A stretch of 64,000 bases of DNA from positions 124,001-188,000 of the forward strand of contig PLBY01000161.1 of assembly GCA_003134655.1 (NCBI GenBank). The letters run 5' to 3'. Under the pieces are notes generated by a model that worked only from the letters and a program-made list of their open reading frames with translations, did no database searches and was not told where the DNA came from. The stretch is from Acidobacteriaceae bacterium. Lineage in GTDB: Bacteria > Acidobacteriota > Terriglobia > Terriglobales > Acidobacteriaceae. Below, in pieces: positions 42,187 to 50,914 of the stretch (position 1 is the stretch's first letter; each line of letters opens with the position of its first letter). Made by a program: the position numbers and the translations under genes.

Positions 42187-42264
42187 GGCGGGAGAACTCG
42201 GCCGAAGGGGTTGCTCGGCCCGACCGGTCTGAGCCGAGCGCCCAATCCTGAGCATCTTCTCAGG

Positions 42265-42310
42265 CCTCGCTTCGCCTCGGCGGACAGCCGAGGCGGCTGT
42301 CTCCACATAG
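42265..42310. repeat. Palindromic GGACAGCC..GGCTGTCT-CCACAT element
   Basis: CCTCGCTTCGCCTCGGCGG then GACAGCC-GAGGC-GGCTGTC and CCACATAG, between trmFO and the first permease. Very close to the 5849 copy, including the leading TTCGC stem. Confidence 0.8.
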
Positions 42311-42407
42311 GCTTTTTCCTGCAACAAAAGCCCTCCCGTCTGCGTATCTAATGCTAAGCCGGTCCGGGGGATTACCTTCTCTCCTCGGTTTCGTCCAACC
42401 AAGTGAC

Positions 42408-43667
42408 ATGACGGTACGCGATCTCATTTTCGACGTGCTTCGGACTTTGTGGTCGCACAAGCTGCGTGCCTTCCTCACCATGTTCGGCATTGCCTGGGGC
42501 ATTGTGTCGATTGTGCTCATGGTGGCGGCGGGCGAAGGGCTGCGCAAGGGCCAGGCAGAACAGGCGAGGAATCTAGGCAAGGACGTGATGATTGTTTTCC
42601 ACGGCCGGACCAGCTTGCAGGCAGGCGGAACTCATGCCGGGCGAGTCGTGCATTGGGAGGACCAAGATGTTCCGGTGGTGCAGGCGGAGTCGCCGGATTG
42701 TGAGTATGCGATTCCGGAGCTCGAGCAAGATACCGTGCGGGTGCACAGCAACTTCAATAACGCCGCATTCACGGTGACGGGTTCCTATCCGCCGTTCGGC
42801 TATATTCGAAGTCTCGACGTCGGTGCGGGACGTTTCTACGATTGGGACGACATGCGGGAAGCCAGGCGTGTGGCGTTCCTCGGGTCGGACGCGGCGAAGC
42901 AATTATTTCCCGGGCGAAATCCAGTGGGGGACACGGTCTATCTGAACGATTTTCCCTACACCGTGATTGGTGTGATGGCGAAGAAGAAGCAGGATTCCAG
43001 TTATGACGGTTGGGATGTGAACAAAGTGTTCCTGCCTTTTGCCGCGATGCGCCGTGACTTTCCCGACAAGCCTCCAGGAACTGACTCCACCTTCGATCAG
43101 TTATTGGTGACGCCGAAATCGGTCGACCAACACTCGGCATGTAAGCGCGAAGTGCGGGCGACACTGGCACGCATGCACCGCTACGATCCCAACGACAAGG
43201 AAGCGTGTCCGATCTGGGACACGGTGCAGGAAGCGCAGGCCTTCAAGACGATGACCGACGGGATGAAATTCTTTCTGGGAGCGGTTGGGATTGTGACGTT
43301 GCTCCTGGGCGGCATTGGAGTCATGAACGTGATGCTGGTCGCGGTGCGGGAGCGCACGCGGGAGATCGGCGTGCGCAAGGCGATAGGCGCTCCGGCAGGG
43401 ACGATCCTGCGGCAATTCTTTATTGAAGCGCTGATCATCGCGTTGTTGAGTGGAGGTATCGGCCTCGGCATTGCGTTTGGTTTCTGTGCATTGGTGAACA
43501 TGTTGCCGATGCCGGATTTCTTTGCCGGACTAATTCCGAGTTGGAGTTCGGGTTTGATCGCCGCTGGGCTGTTGGGAGCGATCGCTGTCGGCGCAGCTTT
43601 ATACCCCGCGCGAAGAGCAGCGTCGATTGATCCGATCGAAGCGCTGCGATATGAGGCGGGTGGGTAG
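42408..43667 (+). CDS. MacB-type ABC transporter permease (1)
   Basis: Inner-membrane subunit of a MacB/FtsX-type ABC system, 419 aa. One N-terminal helix (SHKLRAFLTMFGIAWGIVSIVLMVAAGEG) precedes a periplasmic MacB_PCD domain (FLGSDAAKQLFPGRNPVGDTVYL, FPYTVIGVMAKKKQ). Three C-terminal helices follow (FLGAVGIVTLLLGGIGVMNVML, RTREIGVRKAIGAPAGTIL, AAGLLGAIAVGAALYPARRA with SIDPIEALRYE). Paired with a second permease 18 bases downstream. No ATP-binding subunit or membrane-fusion protein is adjacent. Substrate unknown. The start is not firmly fixed; an in-frame ATG lies 57 bases upstream. Confidence 0.9.
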   Translation: MTVRDLIFDVLRTLWSHKLRAFLTMFGIAWGIVSIVLMVAAGEGLRKGQAEQARNLGKDVMIVFHGRTSLQAGGTHAGRVVHWEDQDVPVVQAESPDCEYAIPELEQDTVRVHSNFNNAAFTVTGSYPPFGYIRSLDVGAGRFYDWDDMREARRVAFLGSDAAKQLFPGRNPVGDTVYLNDFPYTVIGVMAKKKQDSSYDGWDVNKVFLPFAAMRRDFPDKPPGTDSTFDQLLVTPKSVDQHSACKREVRATLARMHRYDPNDKEACPIWDTVQEAQAFKTMTDGMKFFLGAVGIVTLLLGGIGVMNVMLVAVRERTREIGVRKAIGAPAGTILRQFFIEALIIALLSGGIGLGIAFGFCALVNMLPMPDFFAGLIPSWSSGLIAAGLLGAIAVGAALYPARRAASIDPIEALRYEAGG

Positions 43668-43685
43668 GTCTGGGTAGCGAGTCGA

Positions 43686-44942
43686 ATGCTAATTGAAATC
43701 ATTCTCGAGGCCTGGACCGCCCTGAAGCGCAACGTGACGCGAAGTTTCCTCACGATGCTGGGAATCGTGTGGGGCATCGCGACGGTGACTCTCTTGATCG
43801 CGTACGGAAATAGTTTTCGCAGCGTGCTAGTGCATGGTTTTGACGCGTTCGGCAAGGGCGCAGTCATTTGCTGGCCGCAACAAACCAGCGAACAGCCGGG
43901 TGGGCAACGTGCCGGGAAAAAAGTTGTGCTCGAGCAGGCCGATCTGGACATGGTGAAGCAGACGGCTTCTCTGGTGAAGCATGTCTGCTTGGAAACGGTG
44001 CGGCGTCCTGGAATTGCCTATGGCGACCGAATGGTGGGTACCGCACCGGTGCGCGGTGTGTGTCCGGAATATGGCGAAATGCGGAACGAAGTTCCGTCGG
44101 AAGGCCGCTGGATTAACGCCGAGGATGAAATCGAACGGCGGCGCGTGATCTTTCTGGGGGGACGACTGAAGGAAGAGTTGTTCAGCGGGCGTCCGGCAGT
44201 GGGCGAGACCGTGCAAGTCTCCGGCGTACGCTTCACCGTGGTCGGGGTGATGGCGCGGAAGATTCAGCTCAGCAATTATTTCTCCAGCGACGACGAGTCG
44301 TCGTGGATTCCGTATTCGGCGGCGGGTGATTTGTGGAACACGCGCTATGCCGCGGTGATGGTGTTTGAGCCGATCGCGCCACAATTTGAAAAGAAGGCGA
44401 TGGCACAGGTTTTGGCGGCTGTGGCCACGCGGCAGAACTTCTCGCCCACCGATCCCAAGGCGTTCCAGATGTTCGGGCGCGATGAGTTCCGTCCGGTCAT
44501 CGACGCGCTGACGATTGGATTGCAAGTGCTGCTGACTTTCATCGGCACCTTGACTCTCGGAATCGGCGGCGTGGGCGTGATGAATATCATGCTGGTCTCG
44601 GTCGACGAGCGCATCCGCGAGATCGGCCTGCGGCGCGCGCTGGGAGCGCGCAAGCGCCACATCAAACTGCAATTTCTTGCTGAGACGCTGCTGATCATGC
44701 TGATTGGTGGCGCGATCGGCGTGTTGTTGTCTTATCTGATTGCGTGGTCCGTCGGCACGCTGCCGATGATGGGGCCGCTGTTTGAGGACGATTCCGGGCA
44801 GGGAGACATTCATCTGCAAATTTCAATGATGACCGTAATCCTGTCGACCGCGGTCTTGCTGGTGGTGGGCGTGATCAGCGGTCTTGTTCCGGCGATGCGG
44901 GCATCGAAACTCGATCCAGTCGAGGCCTTGCGCTACGAGTAA
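43686..44942 (+). CDS. MacB-type ABC transporter permease (2)
   Basis: 418-aa paralogue of the preceding permease with the same layout: RSFLTMLGIVWGIATVTLLIAYG, a periplasmic domain (VIFLGGRLKEELFSGRPAVGE, FTVVGVMARKIQLSNYFSSDDES), and LTFIGTLTLGIGGVGVMNIMLV, RIREIGLRRALGARKRHI and KLDPVEALRYE at the C-terminus. The duplicated pair suggests a heterodimeric permease that would recruit a LolD/MacB-like ATPase encoded elsewhere. Most likely an efflux or envelope-stress function. Confidence 0.9.
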   Translation: MLIEIILEAWTALKRNVTRSFLTMLGIVWGIATVTLLIAYGNSFRSVLVHGFDAFGKGAVICWPQQTSEQPGGQRAGKKVVLEQADLDMVKQTASLVKHVCLETVRRPGIAYGDRMVGTAPVRGVCPEYGEMRNEVPSEGRWINAEDEIERRRVIFLGGRLKEELFSGRPAVGETVQVSGVRFTVVGVMARKIQLSNYFSSDDESSWIPYSAAGDLWNTRYAAVMVFEPIAPQFEKKAMAQVLAAVATRQNFSPTDPKAFQMFGRDEFRPVIDALTIGLQVLLTFIGTLTLGIGGVGVMNIMLVSVDERIREIGLRRALGARKRHIKLQFLAETLLIMLIGGAIGVLLSYLIAWSVGTLPMMGPLFEDDSGQGDIHLQISMMTVILSTAVLLVVGVISGLVPAMRASKLDPVEALRYE

Positions 44943-44973
44943 TTCCGGAAGGGGCGCGGCCGAAGATCTGACT

Positions 44974-45798
44974 TTAAGGCTGCGCGAGAGGTTGGAACTT
45001 CGCAGTCTTTGCGTGGGGCCACGAGAATCGCCTGCCTACAATGCATTTCACGATGAGGTGATCGGTAGAACTGGTTGCGCCGATACCCACTCCGAAGTTG
45101 AATTCCCACTGCGGACCGAAGTCCACGTCGATGGTCGGGAAGAACTGCTGTTGCTGATTTCTCAGCGTGTCGAAGTTTCCCAGAGAGCCGTAAGACGCGT
45201 AATACTCCAGACCGCCGGCGATCTTCTTGGTGAAGTTATAACTGAACTTGGCGGCGGGAGAGAAAGTTACGCCCTGGTTCACGCCCGGACCGTGAAACGA
45301 GCGATCGAGCGCAGGGTTGAAAGCAAAATACCAGCGGTCGATTTGTTTGTCGACGATGGGGCGGATCTCCAAAGTCCACGTGTCGGGTGAGTAGGCGGCG
45401 CGCTGGTAGCCGAATTCCAGCGACAAACTCACCCCCACCGGCCAATGCCACTGCTCGGGAGCGCGCACACGCGGGCGGATGTGATCGCCCACCCACTGCC
45501 ATCCCTCGCCGGGCTGAATACTGGAAAAAACGTAGAAGCCAACCTCAGACCAGTCGTTCATTCCCTGCGTGAGTTCCAGCGTTTCGTGCTCGGCGTGATT
45601 GGTGGGAAGCATGCCGTCTTGCACAGTCTTGCTGCCGTCGACGGTGAAATTGGAGTGAATCTCAACCATCGTGGTACGCGGCGCAACGGTCTCGGAGCCG
45701 TAAACCTGAATTTCGTAATTGTCTTGCGAGCGAGCGAACGGGGTTAGCAGGCTGGCGGAGAAGAGAGTCAGGAGTGCGAGTCGCGACGAACGAGTCAT
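44974..45798 (-). CDS. Exported outer-membrane-like protein, unknown function
   Basis: 274 aa with signal peptide (LALLTLFSASLLTPFARSQ). Alternating beta strands rich in aromatic residues (YEIQVYGSETVAPRTTMVEI, WPVGVSLSLEFGYQRAAYSP, SYNFTKKIAGGLEYYASYG, FDFGPQWEFNFGVGIG-type segments) suggest a small outer-membrane beta-barrel. Many Acidobacteria relatives have similar length. Tail-to-tail with the permease pair; no specific role known. Confidence 0.7.
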   Translation of the reverse strand: MTRSSRLALLTLFSASLLTPFARSQDNYEIQVYGSETVAPRTTMVEIHSNFTVDGSKTVQDGMLPTNHAEHETLELTQGMNDWSEVGFYVFSSIQPGEGWQWVGDHIRPRVRAPEQWHWPVGVSLSLEFGYQRAAYSPDTWTLEIRPIVDKQIDRWYFAFNPALDRSFHGPGVNQGVTFSPAAKFSYNFTKKIAGGLEYYASYGSLGNFDTLRNQQQQFFPTIDVDFGPQWEFNFGVGIGATSSTDHLIVKCIVGRRFSWPHAKTAKFQPLAQP

Positions 45799-45983
45799 GG
45801 GTCTAACGGGTCATGCCTTGAGATTGCGCAGCAGGCCGCCCGTTCCGCGCGCGACCATCTGCCTCAATGATGCACGGTATCGTCAGGAAGATGCAAGATT
45901 GAGCCGCCCGCACGGGGAACTCCCTGCCAATGAGAGGTGTCTGATGTTGCAGACACGCGCGTGCCCCGAGAGGAGCAACTGGT

Positions 45984-46427
45984 ATGGCTTTCTCAATGGC
46001 AGGCGGAGGTGCGCGCGGTCCGCAGATTAACGTCACGCCACTCATCGATGTGCTGCTGACCCTGATCATTATGTTCATGCTCGTAGTGTCGATGGACAAG
46101 GAATATCAGGAGAAGGTCCAGCTTCCGCAGCCCCCCAAAGATGCGGAGTCTGCACCTCCGCCCGAGCGCACCGTTGTAATCCAGATCGTGTGGACGACGA
46201 AGGATACACCGCCGACGGTGAAGATCAACCAGGACGATGTGCGCTGGGAAGACTTAGAGACGCGGTTGGCGCAGATTTACTTGAAGCGAGCGGAGAAGGT
46301 GGCCTTCGTGCGTGGCGATGCTGACGTGGATTTTCTGTATGTGGCCGACGTGATTGACCGTGCGCACAATGCGGGAGTGCAGCGGGTTGGACTTCTGACG
46401 AAAGGGCAAGAAGTGGTGGGGGAATAG
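45984..46427 (+). CDS. ExbD/TolR-type biopolymer transport protein (1)
   Basis: 147-aa protein with one N-terminal membrane helix and a periplasmic domain, energising outer-membrane transport together with an ExbB-type stator. Signature GARGPQINVTPLIDVLLTLIIMFMLV, including the membrane aspartate of IDVLL. Periplasmic half PPTVKINQDDVRWEDLETRL and VAFVRGDADVDFLYVADVIDRAHNAGVQRVGLLT is canonical. SD GAGAGGAGC precedes the ATG. Followed after 12 bases by a second, more divergent copy; no exbB in the window. Confidence 0.93.
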   Translation: MAFSMAGGGARGPQINVTPLIDVLLTLIIMFMLVVSMDKEYQEKVQLPQPPKDAESAPPPERTVVIQIVWTTKDTPPTVKINQDDVRWEDLETRLAQIYLKRAEKVAFVRGDADVDFLYVADVIDRAHNAGVQRVGLLTKGQEVVGE

Positions 46428-46439
46428 GAGTTATCTCAG

Positions 46440-46886
46440 ATGCCGATCAAGTCTCAAAACGCTCCAAAGCTGCTCAGCGGCATCGACACGACGGCATTTG
46501 CCGCCATCATGGCTGTGCTGGTGTTTGTCGAATTGATTGCGGGGACAATGAGCTATAGCCCGCACCATGGGGTCAGCATCGACCTCCCCAGGATTCTGTA
46601 TCCAGTCTCAATGCCGGGCGCGATGAGGGACGATGTGATCCAAGTTTCGATTACTCGCGACGGCAAAGTCTTTCTTGGTAGCGAACAGATTGTTCCTGAT
46701 TTCATGACGGAAAAGATTCAGGTCCGACTGACGGATCTTCAGGTCGAACGGAAGGTCTACATCAGAGCAGATGGGCGTGCAAGGTATGGCACGATCAAGG
46801 CTGTGCTTGATGGAGTTCGCTCCTCCGGGATCATCAGAGTCGCATTTCTTGTCGATCAGCGCCGGGTTCCGATCCTCACACGATAG
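46440..46886 (+). CDS. ExbD/TolR-type protein (2), divergent
   Basis: 148 aa with one N-terminal helix (TAFAAIMAVLVFVELIAGTMS) and an ExbD-like periplasmic domain (VIQVSITRDGKVFLGSEQIV, RKVYIRADGRARYGTIKAVL, GIIRVAFLVDQR). The usual I-D-V-x-x-x-L core is altered to GIDTTAFAAIMAVLVFV, keeping the aspartate. AGGAG overlaps the end of the previous gene, so the two are translationally coupled. A heteromeric pair is likely. Confidence 0.85.
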   Translation: MPIKSQNAPKLLSGIDTTAFAAIMAVLVFVELIAGTMSYSPHHGVSIDLPRILYPVSMPGAMRDDVIQVSITRDGKVFLGSEQIVPDFMTEKIQVRLTDLQVERKVYIRADGRARYGTIKAVLDGVRSSGIIRVAFLVDQRRVPILTR

Positions 46887-46909
46887 CCGGCGAGGGCTTC
46901 GTCCAAATC

Positions 46910-46936
46910 GGACAGCCGAGGCGACTGTCCCCACAA
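46910..46936. repeat. Palindromic GGACAGCC..GACTGTCC-CCACA element
   Basis: Stem GGACAGCC-GAGGC-GACTGTCC (one mismatch) followed by CCACAAG, in the gap between the convergent exbD-like and der genes. Possibly doubles as a terminator. Confidence 0.75.
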
Positions 46937-46949
46937 GAGTGGTTTCGCC

Positions 46950-48479
46950 CTACGAATTCCTGGCCCTGTTCTTGATCCAGATCGGCGTGCCTACGAAGCC
47001 GAAGGCCTCGCGGATCTGATTCTCCAGAAATCGCTGGTAGGAGAAGTGCAGTTTCACGGCGCGGTTGGTGAAGAGCACGAACGTCGGCGGGGCGACCGAG
47101 GCTTGGGTCATGTAGAGAATCTTCACGCGCTGGCGCATTGGGACGGAAGCGCGTTCGAAGTCCACGCGCTCGATGAAGCGGTTCATCTGGGAGGTCGTGA
47201 CGCGCTTGCGCCGTTCGGTGGCAACTTCTTCCAGCAGTGGGAAGATTTTCTCGGTGCCCTTGCCGCTCTGGGCGGAGATGAAGACGATGGGCGCGTAGTT
47301 CAGGAACTTCAATTCATAGCGCAAGCGTTCTTCGTAGGCATCGCGATCGCCGGGGCGCTTGCTCGCGCGCATGCGTTCGGCCTTCGTGGGCCGAGTCTCC
47401 TTCTCTTTGCCGCTGATGACCAGATCCCACTTGTTGACCACGATGATGATGGAGCGGCCGCTTTCGTGCGCATATCCGGCGATGGAGGCGTCGAGCTGGC
47501 TCACGCCTTCGGTGGCGTCGATGACCAGCAGTGCAATGTCGGCGCCTTCCAGATGCTTGCGCGCCATCACGACCGAGAGCTTTTCGGCCATCAGGTGTGT
47601 CTTGCCCTTGCGGCGGATACCAGCGGTATCGATGAAGCGGAAGCGGCGTCCGTTGTGCTCGACGATTTCGTCGACTGCGTCGCGCGTGGTGCCAGGGATC
47701 GGCGAGACGATCGCCCGGTCGGAAGAAGTCAGACAGTTGAGCAACGTTGACTTGCCCACGTTGGGATGGCCGATGATCGCGACTTTTACTTCGTGGGCAT
47801 CTTCGGCCTCGGACGGCGGCTCTGTGCCCGTAGGCTCCGCTGTGTTCTCTGCGGCCTCTGGGGTTGAGGTGTCTGGCGGCAGACTCTCGACAACCGCATC
47901 GAGCAGATCGTCGATGCCACGCCCGTGCTCTGCGGAAATCGGAAACATCTTCGGTACGCCCAGCCGATGGAAATCGTTGATCAGCGACGATTGCTTCTCC
48001 GAGTCGACCTTGTTGACAGCCAAGAACAGAGGCCGGTTCGCCTTACGCAGCAGGCGCACCAGTTCGAGGTCTGGACCAGCGAGCTCGGTGCGCCCGTCGA
48101 TCACCATGACGATGGCCGCAGCTTCGTCGAGCGCCACGCGGGCCTGACGATAGATCTCCGACGGGATCAAGTCTTTTTCTTCCGGCAGAATGCCGCCGGT
48201 ATCGACGATGCGGAGGCGCCGGCCTTCCCATTCGGCATCGCCATAGAGACGGTCGCGCGTGATGCCGGGCTCGTCCCCGACGATGGCGCGGCGCGACCCC
48301 ACAATGCGGTTGAAGAGCGTGGACTTGCCTACGTTGGGGCGTCCCACGATGGCGATTGTGGGGATGCCGGCGGCGGTGGTGGCGACGGTACTGGTCGAGT
48401 TGTAAGTAGGCTGAGTCAAAATGAGTTCGCGTAGCGGCGGATGGCTCGTCCTGTCGGTCGGGCCTAACCCGGACAGCAT
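46950..48479 (-). CDS. der: GTPase Der (EngA)
   Basis: Essential tandem GTPase of 50S ribosome assembly, 509 aa. The first G domain has GRPNVGKSTLFNRIVG and GITRDRLYG, the second GHPNVGKSTLLNCL and GTTRDAVDE, with NKVD and NKWD as G4. The KH-like C-terminal domain is KRVTTSQMNRFIERVDF. An acidic linker of about 40 residues (TSTPEAAENTAEPTGTEPPS) between the G domains is longer than usual. The N-terminus (first 37 residues) extends before the canonical start near TIAIVGRPNV, so a later start is possible. Confidence 0.97.
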   Translation of the reverse strand: MLSGLGPTDRTSHPPLRELILTQPTYNSTSTVATTAAGIPTIAIVGRPNVGKSTLFNRIVGSRRAIVGDEPGITRDRLYGDAEWEGRRLRIVDTGGILPEEKDLIPSEIYRQARVALDEAAAIVMVIDGRTELAGPDLELVRLLRKANRPLFLAVNKVDSEKQSSLINDFHRLGVPKMFPISAEHGRGIDDLLDAVVESLPPDTSTPEAAENTAEPTGTEPPSEAEDAHEVKVAIIGHPNVGKSTLLNCLTSSDRAIVSPIPGTTRDAVDEIVEHNGRRFRFIDTAGIRRKGKTHLMAEKLSVVMARKHLEGADIALLVIDATEGVSQLDASIAGYAHESGRSIIIVVNKWDLVISGKEKETRPTKAERMRASKRPGDRDAYEERLRYELKFLNYAPIVFISAQSGKGTEKIFPLLEEVATERRKRVTTSQMNRFIERVDFERASVPMRQRVKILYMTQASVAPPTFVLFTNRAVKLHFSYQRFLENQIREAFGFVGTPIWIKNRARNS

Positions 48480-48521
48480 TGACGATGCGAAAGGGCCGGA
48501 ATCGCTATTATAGAGACTCCC

Positions 48522-50582
48522 GTGACTTTAAGTTCCCAGCCTGAGTCTGCTGCTTCGCCGAACCGCTCCGCGCCCAGCGGCAAGGACGCTTCGCTTTACC
48601 AGTTCTTCGCCCCCGGAGGAGTTCTCTCGCGCAAGCATCCGGCGTATGAATTCCGGCGCGGCCAGCTCCAAATGGCTCAAGCCGTCGAGCAGGCGCTGGA
48701 GGAGAAGCGTCACCTGATCGTGGAAGCGGGCACTGGAACTGGCAAGACGCTGGCGTACCTGATGCCCGTCATCCGGTCGGGGAAGCGAGTCATCATTTCG
48801 ACCGGCACGAAGAATCTGCAGGAGCAATTGTTTTACAAAGACGTCCCTTTTCTGGAGCAGGCGCTGTACGGGGATACGTCCGGCCGCCTCTCGGTTTGTT
48901 ACATGAAGGGGCGCAATAATTATTTGTGCCGCAAGAAACTGTACGACCTGACGGATCAGCCCGTGTTGACCGGCCTTGAAGAGATCGAGCAGTATCGCGC
49001 CATCGCTGCCTGGGAAAAGACAACTGGAACAGGCGACCGCGCCGAACTAGCGGAATTGCCCGAGACCAGCCTGCTCTGGCACAAACTTGACGCCCGTGCC
49101 GACGCCTGCATTGGTCAGAAGTGCAGTGAGTTTGAGCGCTGCTTTATTACCGAGATGCGGCGCAAGGCGATGGAGAGCGACATCATCATCGTCAACCATC
49201 ACCTGTTCTTTGCCGATCTGGCCATCAAGTTACAGGCTGAGGGAGCGCCCGACGCGGGCATCCTTCCTGAGGCTGCCGCCGTGGTTTTCGACGAAGCCCA
49301 CGAATTGGAAGACGTGGCGGGGAACTATTTCGGCATCTCAGTCAGCAATCTTCGGGTGGAAGATCTGGCGCGCGACGTCGAGAACTCGATGCAGCACAAC
49401 CGCATGCTTTCGGCGTCGATATCAGGAGCTCTCGGAAGTCTGCGGGAGAGGTCGCAATTTTTCTTCTCACTGTTGCCGCCGGGAGATGGGCGCTTTGCGT
49501 TTGAGACTCGCCGTGAATTTCTCGAGGAGAATGGGGACGAGTTTGTGGGGCTGAACCAGGCGTTGACCCGGCTGGCTGGCGAACTCGAAGGCTTGGCCCA
49601 AAAGCCGGAAGAAGTATTCACTTTCGTTCGCCGGGCACAGGAGATTCAAGTGCAGCTCGGGTACGCGATGGAGTCCGAAGACCGCAATACAGTCTTCTGG
49701 ATTGAGCGGCGAGGTGGGCGCTGGGGATCGCGGGGCGCGGCTTCGGGCTCTGACGGATCGACTCAAGGGCGACAAAATGTGTTTCTGCAGGCGACGCCGA
49801 TCGACGTCGGCCCTATCCTGCGCGAATGCTTATGGTCGAAGCTGGAGTGCGCCGTGCTGACTTCCGCGACGCTGGCCGTGGGCGGCGGGTTCGAGTACAT
49901 TCGGCAACGGCTTGGCATGGAGCATGCACGCGAGTCGGTGCTGCCTTCGCATTTCGATTATGAAAGCCAGGCGCTGCTGTACGTGCCGCCGGACTTGCCC
50001 GACCCGCGCACGCCGCAATTTACTGCGAAGGCGGCAGAACGCATTCGCCGGCTGCTGGAGATCACTCGCGGGCGGGCCTTCGTTTTGTTCACCAGCTACG
50101 CGCAGATGAATGACATCTACCAACGGCTGTTGGGTGAAGTGGAGTTCCCCATCTTGAAGCAAGGCGACGCGCCGAAAACCGCGCTGCTGGAGGAGTTCCG
50201 CCTGACGCCGAATGCAGTGTTGTTCGCCACGTCGTCATTCTGGCAGGGTGTGGATGTGCAGGGCGAACAGCTCAGTTGCGTGATCATTGATCGCCTGCCG
50301 TTTGCCGTGCCCAGCGACCCGGTTGTAGCCGCGCGAGTGAAGGCGATTGACGCCGACGGTGGAAATGCGTTCTTTCAATATCAAGTTCCGGCCGCGGTGA
50401 TCACACTGAAACAGGGCTTTGGGCGACTGATTCGCTCGCTGCACGACCGTGGACTTCTCGTGCTGCTCGATAACCGTATTCTAAAAAAACAATACGGGCG
50501 CGTCTTCGTGGAAAGTCTCCCAAACTATAAGAAGACGACCGACATGTGTGTGGTGGAGGAATTCTTCGGCGTGGGCGGGTAG
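48522..50582 (+). CDS. DinG/XPD-type ATP-dependent helicase
   Basis: Superfamily 2 DNA helicase of 686 aa, likely for repair or R-loop/G4 resolution. Walker A EAGTGTGKTLAYL, iron-sulfur cysteines in CYMKGRNNYLCRKK and CIGQKCSEFERC, DEAH box VVFDEAHELEDVA, and motifs V/VI FATSSFWQGVDVQGEQLS and QGFGRLIRSLHDRG. The four cysteines are in the XPD/DinG arrangement. Start is a GTG. Divergent from der. Closest by composition to the YoaA branch, but I leave the gene name open. Confidence 0.93.
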   Translation: MTLSSQPESAASPNRSAPSGKDASLYQFFAPGGVLSRKHPAYEFRRGQLQMAQAVEQALEEKRHLIVEAGTGTGKTLAYLMPVIRSGKRVIISTGTKNLQEQLFYKDVPFLEQALYGDTSGRLSVCYMKGRNNYLCRKKLYDLTDQPVLTGLEEIEQYRAIAAWEKTTGTGDRAELAELPETSLLWHKLDARADACIGQKCSEFERCFITEMRRKAMESDIIIVNHHLFFADLAIKLQAEGAPDAGILPEAAAVVFDEAHELEDVAGNYFGISVSNLRVEDLARDVENSMQHNRMLSASISGALGSLRERSQFFFSLLPPGDGRFAFETRREFLEENGDEFVGLNQALTRLAGELEGLAQKPEEVFTFVRRAQEIQVQLGYAMESEDRNTVFWIERRGGRWGSRGAASGSDGSTQGRQNVFLQATPIDVGPILRECLWSKLECAVLTSATLAVGGGFEYIRQRLGMEHARESVLPSHFDYESQALLYVPPDLPDPRTPQFTAKAAERIRRLLEITRGRAFVLFTSYAQMNDIYQRLLGEVEFPILKQGDAPKTALLEEFRLTPNAVLFATSSFWQGVDVQGEQLSCVIIDRLPFAVPSDPVVAARVKAIDADGGNAFFQYQVPAAVITLKQGFGRLIRSLHDRGLLVLLDNRILKKQYGRVFVESLPNYKKTTDMCVVEEFFGVGG

Positions 50583-50603
50583 TTCCGATTATTATCGAGA
50601 CGA

Positions 50604-50876
50604 TCATCGAGAACGCGACGCGCCTTTCGCGATTGCCTGATCCATCTCTTCAAGCGATACTCGTTTGGTTCTCCTGCCCCGAAACAGTCCCTTCAGCTCA
50701 CGCACCGACCTCGTGGCTGGCACGATCGAGAACTCCCTCTTGCCGGTTTCTACAAACTCGACCCGGTCGCCTGGGGCCAGACCCAGAGCCTCACGAACCT
50801 TTGCAGGGATGGTAATTTGCCCCTTGGATGTAACCGTGGCTGATGCCAATTGGGACTCCTTACTCTTGTTGTACAT
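50604..50876 (-). CDS. SpoVT/AbrB-domain DNA-binding protein (antitoxin-like)
   Basis: 90-aa protein with the swapped-hairpin AbrB/MazE fold: ATVTSKGQITIPAKVREALG then LAPGDRVEFVETGKREFSIV. The C-terminus (LKGLFRGRRTKRVSLEEMDQAIAKG) resembles VapB-type antitoxin tails that wrap a PIN toxin. No PIN-domain gene lies next to it; the downstream DinG-type gene ends 22 bases away on the other strand. It is either an orphan antitoxin or a stand-alone repressor. Confidence 0.85.
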   Translation of the reverse strand: MYNKSKESQLASATVTSKGQITIPAKVREALGLAPGDRVEFVETGKREFSIVPATRSVRELKGLFRGRRTKRVSLEEMDQAIAKGASRSR

Positions 50877-50914
50877 CCTTACATTGCAGTGAGGAACTTA
50901 AACCATGTTAATCG

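Noticed and set aside
50604-50876. Complete toxin-antitoxin pair
   Set aside because: The AbrB-type gene has no PIN, MazF or other toxin-like neighbour on either side.
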